DNA of 64,000 nt from a virus. The translations under genes were made by a program, and so were the position numbers. The notes under the pieces were generated by a model, which was not told the origin of the DNA, made no database searches, and was given only the letters and a program-made list of their open reading frames with translations. Shown in pieces: positions 23,512 through 31,685 of this stretch. Within the stretch, counting starts at the first letter, position 1. Each line of letters begins with the position of its first letter. Location: the IMG/VR virus record IMGVR_UViG_3300032296_003307, positions 124,001 to 188,000 of that record. One strand, 5' to 3'.

Positions 23512-23895
23512 ATGAAATATAATATCACAAAAGAACAGTTTAATAATTTATTCCCGAAATATCTTAAGTTTCGTAATATTAATTATAAACTTTTTGGAGG
23601 TGGTAACTTTATAAACGAATATACTAAGAAGGCGCATTTCTTTCCACACATTTGGTTTACACAACACAATGAAAAATCTTGGAATAATAATGTTACTTTT
23701 CAGTTTATAGGGGACAAAGATAATTTAGAATTTGTCGACCACGATAAAAAACTACACAATATTATGGATTTTTATATGTTCCCCCCTGAAATGGTAACTG
23801 AATATTTTGTTCCAATAGTAAAGGAATATCTAAAAAATGCTATAGAGAAAGGACATGTTGTTCCAGGTGAAAAGGCTAAAATTATAAGTAAATAA
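23512..23895 (+). CDS. Small hypothetical protein with leader-like start
   Basis: The protein has 127 residues. MKYNITKEQFNNLFPKYLKF resembles the class B leader in pattern but lacks (L/I)-x-E. The body has aromatic strands (HFFPHIWFTQHNEKSWNNNV). TATTTAT (23493-23499) overlaps the upstream stop, 12 nt before the ATG. Confidence 0.6.
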   Translation: MKYNITKEQFNNLFPKYLKFRNINYKLFGGGNFINEYTKKAHFFPHIWFTQHNEKSWNNNVTFQFIGDKDNLEFVDHDKKLHNIMDFYMFPPEMVTEYFVPIVKEYLKNAIEKGHVVPGEKAKIISK

Positions 23896-23897
23896 TT

Positions 23898-24761
23898 ATG
23901 AAACGATTTGTAATAACTGAAGATGAAAAAAAGTCAATAAAAGGTCTTTATGGGTTAATGGAACAGTCAAATGTTGTTGTCTCAATAAAAGGAGAGCAAC
24001 CATACCCAAATAATACAGATTGGGACCTTGTTCACGGAATCTTAGGTTCTAAGAGAATTGACGATGATTTAGAAAAAAGAGTTGGTGATAAATTGAAAGA
24101 GGGTAATTATAGAGTTGTTGGTGTAAATATCAACTCATATGTACAGGGAAACAAAGTTGTTACTGACGGTAAAGTGACTTTAGTTCCTGACGAAACAAAT
24201 CCCGATGTTGCCTTTACCACTAGAGGGTCTATTGGTGATGGATTTGACACTAGACATGACGGTCAAGTAAATGGACTTGGCGACAGATTATCGCAATATT
24301 ATGGAGGACAAGCGAGACAATTTGGTCCTTTCACCATTGATATTAAGGGTGTCAAATACAAACAATCCTTTTTTGCCATTTCTAAAAATAGAGGAACCCA
24401 ACAATCAAACCAAACCACAACAAATAAACTAATTCCCATCACCATATTCACCGCATCTAATTTGGATGAATTGTACTCAAGTTTTAAAGAAAAAGTTTCA
24501 AGGTATATTCAATCTTATCCTGGAAAATACAACGCTAAAGATATACGAATAAATGTTAGTGACGGTTCATTAAGTGCCACAGTGTATTTATTTGCGGACC
24601 CAAACGGGTTCCAAGGGTTTTCGTTATTGTTTAACCCTAAAGGTCAACAACAACTTTCAAAAAACAATGCTTTGGCTAAAAACCCAACCGCTAAAGTTAT
24701 CAAATCCGGAGAAGTATCCTTCAACAACAAAGTTTACGAATATCACTTAGTAGGATTCTAA
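23898..24761 (+). CDS. Tagged protein, class C leader
   Basis: The protein has 287 residues. MKRFVITEDEKKSIKGLYGL then ME (L-M-E). The body has an OmpA-like layout: LEKRVGDKLKEGNYRVVGVN, strands, then RLSQYYGGQARQFGPFTIDI. A C-terminal domain (SLSATVYLFADPNGFQGFSL) is strand-rich. It starts 2 nt after the previous stop. Function unknown. Confidence 0.7.
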   Translation: MKRFVITEDEKKSIKGLYGLMEQSNVVVSIKGEQPYPNNTDWDLVHGILGSKRIDDDLEKRVGDKLKEGNYRVVGVNINSYVQGNKVVTDGKVTLVPDETNPDVAFTTRGSIGDGFDTRHDGQVNGLGDRLSQYYGGQARQFGPFTIDIKGVKYKQSFFAISKNRGTQQSNQTTTNKLIPITIFTASNLDELYSSFKEKVSRYIQSYPGKYNAKDIRINVSDGSLSATVYLFADPNGFQGFSLLFNPKGQQQLSKNNALAKNPTAKVIKSGEVSFNNKVYEYHLVGF

Positions 24762-24782
24762 AAACAAATATATTTATTAATT

Positions 24783-25250
24783 ATGAAAAACATTAACGAC
24801 TATAAGAAAAGATTTTACAACCTTATGGAATCAACCATGGGCGATGTTAGACCTTTGATATTTGAAAATGAACCTATATCACCAATTAGACCAATGACTG
24901 CAGATGAACCAATTAGCGATGAAGCGTTGAATGGTTTTACAGATGTTGGACCAACAACATACAGAAATGGTACTTGGAAAACATACGTAAAAGAAGATTC
25001 CGACGGCGGTTTTTATATTGTCGTTATGATTGATGGTGATAACGCCAGAGTTGTAGTTGAGTATGGGTCTGACAATATAATTGTTGTTGAACCTTACGAA
25101 AGGTACGATGGCGAATTTGATATGGAAGTTGAAGATGATGGTATATTTAAAATTTCAGGAATGGAAGATGAAAACTTACTTAAGACAATTGAATTAGCTG
25201 AGCGTAAAGGTAGATGGTACCAAGCGTATCAGGAATACCAAAATTTGTAA
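24783..25250 (+). CDS. Tagged acidic protein, class F leader
   Basis: The protein has 155 residues. MKNINDYKKRFYNLMESTMG then DVRP; L-M-E is the predicted site, and the M-G-D-V continuation is shared with 29997-30977. The mature part is strongly acidic, with a beta-rich domain (FYIVVMIDGDNARVVVEYGS). TATTTAT (24771-24777) at 5 nt, terminator downstream. Confidence 0.7.
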   Translation: MKNINDYKKRFYNLMESTMGDVRPLIFENEPISPIRPMTADEPISDEALNGFTDVGPTTYRNGTWKTYVKEDSDGGFYIVVMIDGDNARVVVEYGSDNIIVVEPYERYDGEFDMEVEDDGIFKISGMEDENLLKTIELAERKGRWYQAYQEYQNL

Positions 25251-25272
25251 TCTATAAAAAGTTTTTCATAAT

Positions 25273-25304
25273 AAACCCCATCCCTTGAAAGGTGGGGTTT
25301 TTTG
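25273..25304 (+). terminator. Rho-independent terminator
   Basis: AACCCCA (25274-25280) and TGGGGTT (25293-25299) with T-run. Confidence 0.8.
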
Positions 25305-25319
25305 TTTTATTATTCACAA

Positions 25320-25568
25320 ATGGAAAATGACACATATTCTGCGACCGTGCAAATACAATACGTAGACGGTAGAACACACGTAAATCTATTACAACCCAAC
25401 GGACAAAATCTTCCAACTGATTTGTTAGGTAAAATATTAGCCGGTGGTTTGGCACTGGCAATTCGTGGTTCTGAAAATGAAGCGGAATACATGAAAGAAA
25501 TTATTGACTATCTTCATTCTGAATTTATCAATCCTGATTCTTTTTCTGACATGGAAAAAAGAATTTAA
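25320..25568 (+). CDS. Small untagged hypothetical protein
   Basis: The protein has 82 residues from ATG 25320, 15 nt after the terminator T-run. An N-terminal strand (YSATVQIQYVDGRTHVNLLQ) is followed by a Gly/Ala-rich helix and an acidic helix. No promoter element of either class is clear. Confidence 0.55.
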   Translation: MENDTYSATVQIQYVDGRTHVNLLQPNGQNLPTDLLGKILAGGLALAIRGSENEAEYMKEIIDYLHSEFINPDSFSDMEKRI

Positions 25569-25586
25569 TTTTATATTTATTGGGAT

Positions 25587-25892
25587 ATGAAGTTGATACT
25601 ATCAGAATCCCAACTTGACATGATAATACCTAATCAAATAAAACGTAGGTATTCTGAGTTTGATGAAATTCTTCACGAAATGTTACACAATACGGACTAC
25701 GGTAGTCAGGCGGTTGATTTCTCAAAAAGCGGATATATTAATTATATTGTGGAGGAATTGTTGTATAACACATATCTTCCCGATGGTGATACACTTCTAG
25801 GTGATTTTGAAGATATTTATATACCAATAATAAAATTTTTATTTGGACCAAAAATTGGTATTTTTTGGAGAGAGATGAATAATAGAAAATAA
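25587..25892 (+). CDS. Tagged RR-family small helical protein
   Basis: The protein has 101 residues. Class B leader MKLILSESQLDMIIPNQIKR runs straight into the RR module (IKRRYSEFDEILHEMLH). No clean cleavage site sits at the junction. TATTTAT (25574-25580) at 6 nt. Confidence 0.65.
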   Translation: MKLILSESQLDMIIPNQIKRRYSEFDEILHEMLHNTDYGSQAVDFSKSGYINYIVEELLYNTYLPDGDTLLGDFEDIYIPIIKFLFGPKIGIFWREMNNRK

Positions 25893-25894
25893 TA

Positions 25895-26257
25895 ATGAAA
25901 ATCATTGTCACGGAATCCCAACTAAAATTCTTGTTAGAAGATGAAAACAAGTATGAATCACTTGAAAAGATTGTGTACAAGTTTTTGAAATTGATAAAAC
26001 CAAAAGGTGTTGTTGGTGTTATTTTTCATAATGATGAAGGATACGATGTGCCTTTTGAGGTTTATTTAGTTTTTGACTCTGATTTTGAAATGGGTAATGG
26101 TTCTCAGTATATTAAAATGTTAAACATTAGAGATATGGTTCATGATAAATTAAAAAAAATGTTTGGTATAGATTCATACGTTGGTGGGTTTGTTAACCAC
26201 AAAAATATTGATAATGTTGTAAACAGTAAAGTTTTGTATTTTAATGAACAAACTTAA
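25895..26257 (+). CDS. Tagged small alpha/beta protein, class B leader
   Basis: The protein has 120 residues. MKIIVTESQLKFLLEDENKY (L-L-E). The body is a helix, then strands (GVVGVIFHNDEG, FEVYLVFDSDFEMG), a helix (IRDMVHDKLKKMFG) and a strand. It begins 2 nt after the previous stop and overlaps the next start by 14 nt. Confidence 0.65.
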   Translation: MKIIVTESQLKFLLEDENKYESLEKIVYKFLKLIKPKGVVGVIFHNDEGYDVPFEVYLVFDSDFEMGNGSQYIKMLNIRDMVHDKLKKMFGIDSYVGGFVNHKNIDNVVNSKVLYFNEQT

Positions 26258-26573
26258 AGAAATATCTTTGGCGTTGGAAAAAATTTACAACACAATGGGT
26301 AATAAGTACCTCACTAGTAACTTTATTACAGAACCATTTGAGTTTAAGGTTGACGTTGTAAGAACACCAGGAGATGACTCAATGTGGGATTATGTTATAA
26401 GGGTAAAATCAACACCAAAAATGCCTGAAAGTTTAGAATACAGGGAAAAAACACCGGCATCTGTAGATGGTGTTCACAAATCCGTAGTACAATACAATTT
26501 TAAAAAATACATTAATTATATTGACCCAACTTTTGGTTCCTTCAGGAAAACCGTAGGTCTTGTTTTTGTGTGA
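26244..26573 (+). CDS. Small alpha/beta hypothetical protein
   Basis: The protein has 109 residues, embedded at its 5' end in the previous gene. An N-terminal helix (LALEKIYNTMGNKY) is followed by strands (FEFKVDVVRTPGDDSMWDYV). No leader tag. The layout resembles 25895-26257 and 37341-38186. Confidence 0.6.
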   Translation: MNKLKEISLALEKIYNTMGNKYLTSNFITEPFEFKVDVVRTPGDDSMWDYVIRVKSTPKMPESLEYREKTPASVDGVHKSVVQYNFKKYINYIDPTFGSFRKTVGLVFV

Positions 26574-26589
26574 ACGATATTTATTGTTT

Positions 26590-26853
26590 GTGAAGATTAT
26601 CATAACAGAAGAACAATCTCTTTATTTAAGACGTAGAGATTCAGAAATATACGACTTGGTTAAATATGCAATTGAGTATGTTGACGCAACTGAATATAAC
26701 TACCCTGACTATCTTGAAGAAATTGCGTGGCAAGTTTTCGGACGTATGGCAAGTGACGATAGAAGAGAACAAAACATTAAAGATATCCTTGAGTATGTTA
26801 GAGAAAATTATGGGGAAGATATTAAATCCCACCACACCTATGCCAATGGGTAA
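26590..26853 (+). CDS. Tagged RR-family small helical protein
   Basis: The protein has 87 residues from GTG 26590, 5 nt after TATTTAT (26578-26584). Leader MKIIITEEQSLYLRRRDSEI merges into the RR module (LRRRDSEIYDLVKYAIEYV). The spacing rule selects the GTG over the upstream in-frame ATG at 26560. Confidence 0.65.
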   Translation: MKIIITEEQSLYLRRRDSEIYDLVKYAIEYVDATEYNYPDYLEEIAWQVFGRMASDDRREQNIKDILEYVRENYGEDIKSHHTYANG

Positions 26854-26860
26854 TCCTCAA

Positions 26861-27052
26861 TCAAGGAAGGTACAGGATAAAAATGGCAAATATTAATATA
26901 AGAGTTACTACTCCGCCAACCAAAAATCCAAGGTAATATAAAAAATTATCTACATCAAATGGATTAAATTTACTCCAACCGCCTGAGGCTTTGTATATTT
27001 TGTAAACACTCAGACCAAATAACAACTCAATTAAAATTAATAGTGTACACAT
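26861..27052 (-). CDS. Small two-helix membrane protein
   Basis: The protein has 63 residues. Two hydrophobic helices (CTLLILIELLFGLSVYKIY and YYLGFLVGGVVTLILIFAIF) are linked by a short loop, WSKFNPFDVDNF. The size could fit a holin or an envelope protein, but there is no lysis gene beside it. It lies antisense between two plus-strand genes and no promoter class is clear, so support is moderate. Confidence 0.5.
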   Translation of the reverse strand: MCTLLILIELLFGLSVYKIYKASGGWSKFNPFDVDNFLYYLGFLVGGVVTLILIFAIFILYLP

Positions 27053-27117
27053 ATCGTTTTTTATTTAATGATATTACATATTTTTTGAATTGTCACGTTA
27101 TTGGATATTTATAGTTT

Positions 27118-27705
27118 GTGTATCTTAAACATTTAATAAAAAAGATTATCAAAGAGGAAACCGATTTACCTCCATTTATTCGCAGAAGGTTAAAAACCAC
27201 TGACGAACAAATGTGGAATGAAGTAAAAGCGTTTGCTATGAAAGGGTTTAAACCTGGAAACATTGAGGATACCGTGAGTCGTGCAATGAGAAATACGGCA
27301 TATGAAATACTTGACCCTATAACATCAAGTTTGAGTGATAAAGAGTATTATGAATTAGAAAAAAAAATGATTAGATTCCTGAAGGATAAATATTCAGATA
27401 AACTTATTGAATTTATTAGCGATTTTATCACTCCTGAAGATGACCAATATGATGGGTACAGATACGTATTTGAAAAACACTCAAATTATAGTGGTGGTGG
27501 TGCGGGATTTACTCAAGGGTTTGCCATGTGGGGTGATTTACTCACGGCATATGCGTATTGGTTTCCTGATTTGGATTGGAAAAAAATAAAATCAGACTTA
27601 GACAAAAATCCGACAAATAAAAGAATTAGATTGAAAAACGTCGGTGATAATTATAACATATATAATTATTATTTTTCGGTTATTAAAGTACCGGGTAATT
27701 CATGA
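27118..27705 (+). CDS. Tagged RR-family protein with C-terminal extension
   Basis: The protein has 195 residues from GTG 27118, 5 nt after TATTTAT (27106-27112). Leader MYLKHLIKKIIKEE (I-K-E), then LPPFIRRRLKTTDEQMWNEV (RR module) and a C-terminal domain with a Gly-rich turn (SGGGAGFTQGFAMWGDLLTA). It overlaps the next start (ATGA). Confidence 0.7.
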   Translation: MYLKHLIKKIIKEETDLPPFIRRRLKTTDEQMWNEVKAFAMKGFKPGNIEDTVSRAMRNTAYEILDPITSSLSDKEYYELEKKMIRFLKDKYSDKLIEFISDFITPEDDQYDGYRYVFEKHSNYSGGGAGFTQGFAMWGDLLTAYAYWFPDLDWKKIKSDLDKNPTNKRIRLKNVGDNYNIYNYYFSVIKVPGNS

Positions 27706-28067
27706 ATATTAGAGAACAAATATCAAGAAGTAAGTCGCTTATGGGTATAACCGAATCAAGAGCCCTGAATATTTTCAGACGTAGATTTGACATGTCAAGT
27801 GAAGAGGCAAACAATTATTTTAGGGAGATTGTAGATGAAGGGTATGAGTTTTTTTCTTCACCATGTGAACATGAATCAGGTATGGAATATACAAAACTTT
27901 TCCTTCAAAATTGTGCTTACACATTTGTTTTAAGAACAGTGTACCAACACGAATTTAGTGATATTATACATGAATTGGTTGATGTTGTTTATGAAATGTA
28001 CGCACCTGATTTTTTTGATGATGTATACCGACATTATTTATATGTTAGAAAGGAGGAAGGTTGTTAA
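27702..28067 (+). CDS. Tagged RR-family small helical protein
   Basis: The protein has 121 residues. Class D-like leader MNIREQISRSKSLMGITE (I-T-E). Body LNIFRRRFDMSSEEANNYFR and SSPCEHESGMEY carry both RR-family motifs. Translationally coupled to the upstream RR paralogue. Confidence 0.7.
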   Translation: MNIREQISRSKSLMGITESRALNIFRRRFDMSSEEANNYFREIVDEGYEFFSSPCEHESGMEYTKLFLQNCAYTFVLRTVYQHEFSDIIHELVDVVYEMYAPDFFDDVYRHYLYVRKEEGC

Positions 28068-28069
28068 TT

Positions 28070-28717
28070 ATGAGATTGGACGAACAATTAAATAGAATAA
28101 CAGAAATGATGGAGGACGATAATACCCCATACGCAGTTATTGAAATAACCAAGCCATTATCTTATATGAGTCAAGATTATTATTATCAAGAAGTCCCATA
28201 TTGGAAAACAAAAAAAGATAAGATATACATTAAAAAAGGTCCATCAGGATACAAAACAATATCAACAGACAATATAAAGGTCCTAAAGGTTTTTAAAGAC
28301 GGAGACACTGAAGAATTACAGGATTATTTAAAATCACTCAGAAAGAAAAATAAGTTAAACGAAGTTAATGATGATTGGGGTACAGAAGTCGATGATAAAC
28401 GAAGAAAATCGTACATTAAGATTATTGATAAGTTTATGAAATTAAAATATCCTGGTTTTAATAAAGAGAATGTTGGTGTTTATGAAAATAATGTTGGCAA
28501 TGTTTTATATACCAAATGGTTTGAAGATAAAGGAAGAGCGTTTCTTGAGGATGATAAAAAATTTTATGCTAGATTAGATATGATTAGCCGTGAATTGATA
28601 TTAGAAAGAACAATTTTTGAAGATTTAGAAAAATACTTTGGTGATTTTGTTATGACGTTCGTTATTGATTGGTTTAATCAAGAATTCGGTGAAAATGCCG
28701 AAGGACTAACATTTTAG
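28070..28717 (+). CDS. Tagged two-domain protein
   Basis: The protein has 215 residues. ATG 28070 gives MRLDEQLNRITEMMEDD (I-T-E). The first domain (about 20-95) has short strands (AVIEITKPLSYMSQDYYYQE). The second (105-215) is helical with the KLKYPGF turn also seen in 6639-6890. It is 2 nt after the previous stop. Confidence 0.65.
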   Translation: MRLDEQLNRITEMMEDDNTPYAVIEITKPLSYMSQDYYYQEVPYWKTKKDKIYIKKGPSGYKTISTDNIKVLKVFKDGDTEELQDYLKSLRKKNKLNEVNDDWGTEVDDKRRKSYIKIIDKFMKLKYPGFNKENVGVYENNVGNVLYTKWFEDKGRAFLEDDKKFYARLDMISRELILERTIFEDLEKYFGDFVMTFVIDWFNQEFGENAEGLTF

Positions 28718-28723
28718 AACAAT

Positions 28724-29191
28724 ATGAAATTAATAGAGTCCATAAAAGAAATATTAAAAGAGGAATCTGAACTGAAGACCAAAGTTGAAAATATGGTTAA
28801 AAGCAGAGGAATTGAATTCGCATCAAAAATGCTTGGAGATTTAGATAACGTCATTAAAATTTTGGGTTTAGACATTAATAATGTTGATGTCCAAGAAGAA
28901 CTTGTTAAGAATTTCATTATGTTTTCAAAAGATGTGGACCCTGATATAGATGTTAGTTTTATTAAGGTTTCAAGAATATCAAGAGGAACGGTAATTGCAC
29001 CATTTATTGTTAACGCAAGAGAATATGCTCTTTTTTCAAACGCCGCTAGTCTTTTTGACAGAACAGTTTGTGAACTTATGAATGATTTTTTTCCTTTTAA
29101 AACAGAACCTATATGGGAATTTGATAGAAATAAAAGTAACGATACCAAAATATTTATTAATTCAGTAGAACTAAACGAAGACGATGACTAA
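28724..29191 (+). CDS. Tagged protein, class E leader
   Basis: The protein has 155 residues. MKLIESIKEILKEE (L-K-E). The body has a long acidic helical part and a beta segment (DIDVSFIKVSRISRGTVIAP). It lies 6 nt after the upstream stop in the 27118-29497 operon. Function unknown. Confidence 0.7.
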   Translation: MKLIESIKEILKEESELKTKVENMVKSRGIEFASKMLGDLDNVIKILGLDINNVDVQEELVKNFIMFSKDVDPDIDVSFIKVSRISRGTVIAPFIVNAREYALFSNAASLFDRTVCELMNDFFPFKTEPIWEFDRNKSNDTKIFINSVELNEDDD

Positions 29192-29209
29192 GACCAATAA
29201 AAATTTAAA

Positions 29210-29497
29210 ATGAAAATAATAATAACTGAGTCACAATTAAAATATTTTATTAGACGAAGAGCTAAGTGCATCGAAAATTGGATTGAGAGATTAGAGAATG
29301 GCGATATTATTATGCCATTACTACCAGCCACGTTAAATTGGTCTTCATATAAAATTATATTAATTGCATACGCCCTGACCCATTGTGGTACAAATGTTAC
29401 CAAATATGATGAAGAAAAATTTAATTCGGTTGAAGAAGAATTTGGTGACAGATTATTTAATTGGTACGTAAACGAAAAAAATAGAACAACAAAATAG
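29210..29497 (+). CDS. Tagged RR-family small helical protein
   Basis: The protein has 95 residues. Class B leader MKIIITESQLKYFIRRRAKC merges directly into the RR module, as at 25587 and 26590. Body ENWIERLENGDIIMPLLPAT is helical. Last gene of the operon. Confidence 0.65.
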   Translation: MKIIITESQLKYFIRRRAKCIENWIERLENGDIIMPLLPATLNWSSYKIILIAYALTHCGTNVTKYDEEKFNSVEEEFGDRLFNWYVNEKNRTTK

Positions 29498-29547
29498 TTT
29501 TTTATTTTGGTAATTTTTAATATATTTGCATAATAAATTTAATTATT

Positions 29548-29787
29548 ATGTCAAAACCAATATTTGTCGTTAGATTCCCATATTCAGAAGAAAAAAGAGA
29601 TGTTTATTTGAATTTTGTTAAGCGAATATCCAATCAATTAACCGACTATCACGTTTTAGCTCCTATGGATAACAGTGTCGAGCGTGTTGAATTCGAATGT
29701 TTTAATGTGAAAGATGTGCCCGAAACGGAAATTAATGAAATCAAAGACATGATTTCCAATATGTTGGAAGAAACAAAAAACAAATAA
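29548..29787 (+). CDS. Small untagged conserved-type phage protein
   Basis: The protein has 79 residues. MSKPIFVVRFPYSEEKRDVY, a strand-helix-strand layout ending in an acidic helix; I associate this type with small early proteins of large phages. A host-type TATATTTG (29521-29528) lies 19 nt upstream, one of the few with a leader. No tag. Function unknown. Confidence 0.65.
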   Translation: MSKPIFVVRFPYSEEKRDVYLNFVKRISNQLTDYHVLAPMDNSVERVEFECFNVKDVPETEINEIKDMISNMLEETKNK

Positions 29788-29788
29788 T

Positions 29789-29965
29789 ATGTTTTCTATT
29801 TGGTTAAAGGGTACAATTGTGTTTATTTTTGGACTTTGTGTTCATGACACAATAAAAACACGAAAGGAAATTCGAAAAGGTAACGTTCAATGGGTTGCGT
29901 GGAAAGGAAAATATGATTCTGTTTATTTAAAAAAACAAGAACAGTTAAAAACCTCACAAAAGTGA
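29789..29965 (+). CDS. Tiny membrane protein
   Basis: 58 residues, ATG 29789: MFSIWLKGTIVFIFGLCVHD, one hydrophobic helix, then a basic tail (TRKEIRKGNVQWVAWKGKYD). It starts 1 nt after the upstream stop and its own stop lies inside the terminator stem. Confidence 0.6.
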   Translation: MFSIWLKGTIVFIFGLCVHDTIKTRKEIRKGNVQWVAWKGKYDSVYLKKQEQLKTSQK

Positions 29966-29973
29966 GGTTTTTT
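29947..29973 (+). terminator. Rho-independent terminator overlapping a stop codon
   Basis: AAACCTCA and TGAGGTTT arms (29948-29955, 29963-29970) and a T-run. The stop codon of the tiny membrane gene is the first three bases of the second arm. Confidence 0.8.
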
Positions 29974-29996
29974 TTTACCGTATATTTATATTGTGT

Positions 29997-30977
29997 ATGA
30001 GAATTATTGATGAATATAAAAAAAGGTTCTTTATATTGTTAGAGTCTGAAATGGGTGATGTAAAACCCATTACCAATGACACTGAAGAATCCGACGCCGA
30101 ATCTGTTGTATCAAAAATTGAGGGTGGTGATTTTGAATCTTTGAATAATATGCCGGTTGACATGGACTTAGCAAAAGAAGTCCTACAAATTCTTTCAACA
30201 GAGGACCCGCAACTTAAAGAAAAACTTAAAAATTACATTCAAAGTCAAACCTCAGAACTATCTGAGGGTATAAATAAAAGGTCACTTTTATATGCTCTTG
30301 GATTTTTATTGTTTAGTTCTGGAGTTGCCGTTGGATACAATATAAAAGGAGATTCATCAAACAAAGAAACGGTAAAAACAGAAGTTAAACCTGAAGGTTC
30401 TGTTTCATTTGAAAACGCCCAAAAAATTGTTAAAATTAAAGAGGGTGGTTATCAAAAAAATCGTACTGATGCGGGTAACTATATAAAAACAAAAAGAGGT
30501 AAAAAATTAATTGGAACCAAATATGGTATTGCCGCACCAACATTACAAAATTGGTTCAGAAAAACTGGTAAAATTTCTAAAAAAGAAACAATAACTAGTG
30601 AAGATATGAAAAATTTGGACTACCAAACCGCAACAGAAATTTTTAAAAATGAGTATTGGGATAAAAATAATTTGGATGTTTTAAACAATCAGTCTTTTGC
30701 AAACTTAATATATGATGGAGTTGTTATTCATGGACCAAATGGAATGGCGGAGGCATTAAATCAGGCTTTGGAAAATCAAGGTCTTGAATCTCCGAGCGGA
30801 TTCTCTAATAAATTTAACGTTATAAATGATTTGGATACGGAAGAGCAAGAAAAACTATTCAATCAGATAAAAAAAGAACGAAACGATATATTATTATCAC
30901 AAAGTAGAGCAGAAAGAAGAGAGTTTGGTGATGGTTGGGATAATAGATTAAACTCTTTTGTGTATTCACCAAATTAA
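29997..30977 (+). CDS. Tagged, membrane-anchored GH108-type muramidase
   Basis: The protein has 326 residues. ATG 29997 gives class F leader MRIIDEYKKRFFILLESEMG, then DVKP (L-L-E). A Ser/Glu-rich segment, a membrane helix (about 97-115, LLYALGFLLFSSGVAVGY) and a lysozyme-like domain from about 135 follow: KIKEGGYQKNRTDAGNYI with E149 in the EGGY motif of GH108, GTKYGIAAPTLQ, and a C-terminal domain of the PG_binding_3 kind. It may be an injected cell-wall enzyme rather than the lysis enzyme, since a GH19 endolysin is separate. TATTTAT (29983-29989) is 7 nt upstream. Confidence 0.75.
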   Translation: MRIIDEYKKRFFILLESEMGDVKPITNDTEESDAESVVSKIEGGDFESLNNMPVDMDLAKEVLQILSTEDPQLKEKLKNYIQSQTSELSEGINKRSLLYALGFLLFSSGVAVGYNIKGDSSNKETVKTEVKPEGSVSFENAQKIVKIKEGGYQKNRTDAGNYIKTKRGKKLIGTKYGIAAPTLQNWFRKTGKISKKETITSEDMKNLDYQTATEIFKNEYWDKNNLDVLNNQSFANLIYDGVVIHGPNGMAEALNQALENQGLESPSGFSNKFNVINDLDTEEQEKLFNQIKKERNDILLSQSRAERREFGDGWDNRLNSFVYSPN

Positions 30978-30979
30978 AT

Positions 30980-31010
30980 TTTGATAATAAAAAAATTATT
31001 ATTACCTTTG
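30980..31010 (+). promoter_or_regulatory. Host-type -33/-7 promoter (TTTG-N19-TACCTTTG)
   Basis: TTTG 30980-30983 and TACCTTTG 31003-31010 are 19 nt apart; the -7 box ends 4 nt before ATG 31015. Confidence 0.7.
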
Positions 31011-31014
31011 TGAC

Positions 31015-31401
31015 ATGGGTTCAGTTATTAGTTATGTAGATTGTCCTAATTGCGGACAAGAGTGTTATGATGATTATTATTATAAGACAAATGAAAGTTA
31101 CGTAAATTGTGGTAATTGTGGATATCATCATTCAGTAACATTATCGGATGTTGAAAAAAATTGGGAGGATATTACTCAGGACGATTATATCATCACTGAA
31201 ATAAAAAACCCTTATGGTTCTTACAAATACAAATATATTGGTGATGTTGCAACCATTTTTGGTAGTTTGGAAAACGAAGAACAGGCTGAAGAATTTAAAA
31301 AAGAGATGATTTCCGAACAAGAAACTATAGAATTTGCTCAAATAAGTAGATATGTTAATGGCGAATTTTCAATAATATCATTAGTTGAATCTACAAAATG
31401 A
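31015..31401 (+). CDS. Untagged zinc-ribbon protein
   Basis: The protein has 128 residues. CPNC (Cys 10, 13) and CGNC (Cys 32, 35) form a treble-clef or ribbon. An acidic alpha/beta part follows, with YKYIGDVATIFGSLENEEQA. It has a host-type promoter and overlaps the next gene (ATGA). Possibly an early transcription or DNA-binding factor; unproven. Confidence 0.65.
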   Translation: MGSVISYVDCPNCGQECYDDYYYKTNESYVNCGNCGYHHSVTLSDVEKNWEDITQDDYIITEIKNPYGSYKYKYIGDVATIFGSLENEEQAEEFKKEMISEQETIEFAQISRYVNGEFSIISLVESTK

Positions 31402-31664
31402 GTACCGAAGGTGAATTAAAATTCAGAAGAAGAGTTGAGACGGTTTTTTCCGATATGGTAGATACTTTTTTTGCCGATGGAGAACCGTGTAAATTAAGTC
31501 CTGAAATGTTTACAAGAAAATTAGTGTTTATGGTATTACACGAATATAATCACCATTACCCAGATAATAATTACGATTTTTTTGAATTTAAGGATATGTT
31601 AATGGAGTATTTAGAACCAAAAGCAATTGCGGTTTGGAACAAATACTGTAAGAACAAAAGGTAA
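31398..31664 (+). CDS. RR-family protein without leader
   Basis: The protein has 88 residues. MSTEGELKFRRRVETVFSDM begins directly with the RR module; EPCKLSPEMFTRKLVFMVLH is the Cys motif. It is co-transcribed with the host-promoter gene at 31015, in line with the rule that untagged genes use host promoters. Confidence 0.65.
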   Translation: MSTEGELKFRRRVETVFSDMVDTFFADGEPCKLSPEMFTRKLVFMVLHEYNHHYPDNNYDFFEFKDMLMEYLEPKAIAVWNKYCKNKR

Positions 31665-31685
31665 TCAACATACTATTTATAGTTT

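Noticed and set aside
28051-28062. AAAGGAGGAAGG as a Shine-Dalgarno site for 28070
   Set aside because: The purine run encodes the Lys-Glu-Glu-Gly end of the preceding protein. Other genes in the window lack such sites, as expected for a Bacteroidota host.
29548-29965. Toxin-antitoxin pair (small gene followed by tiny membrane gene)
   Set aside because: No known toxin or antitoxin motif is visible; size and coupling alone are not enough.
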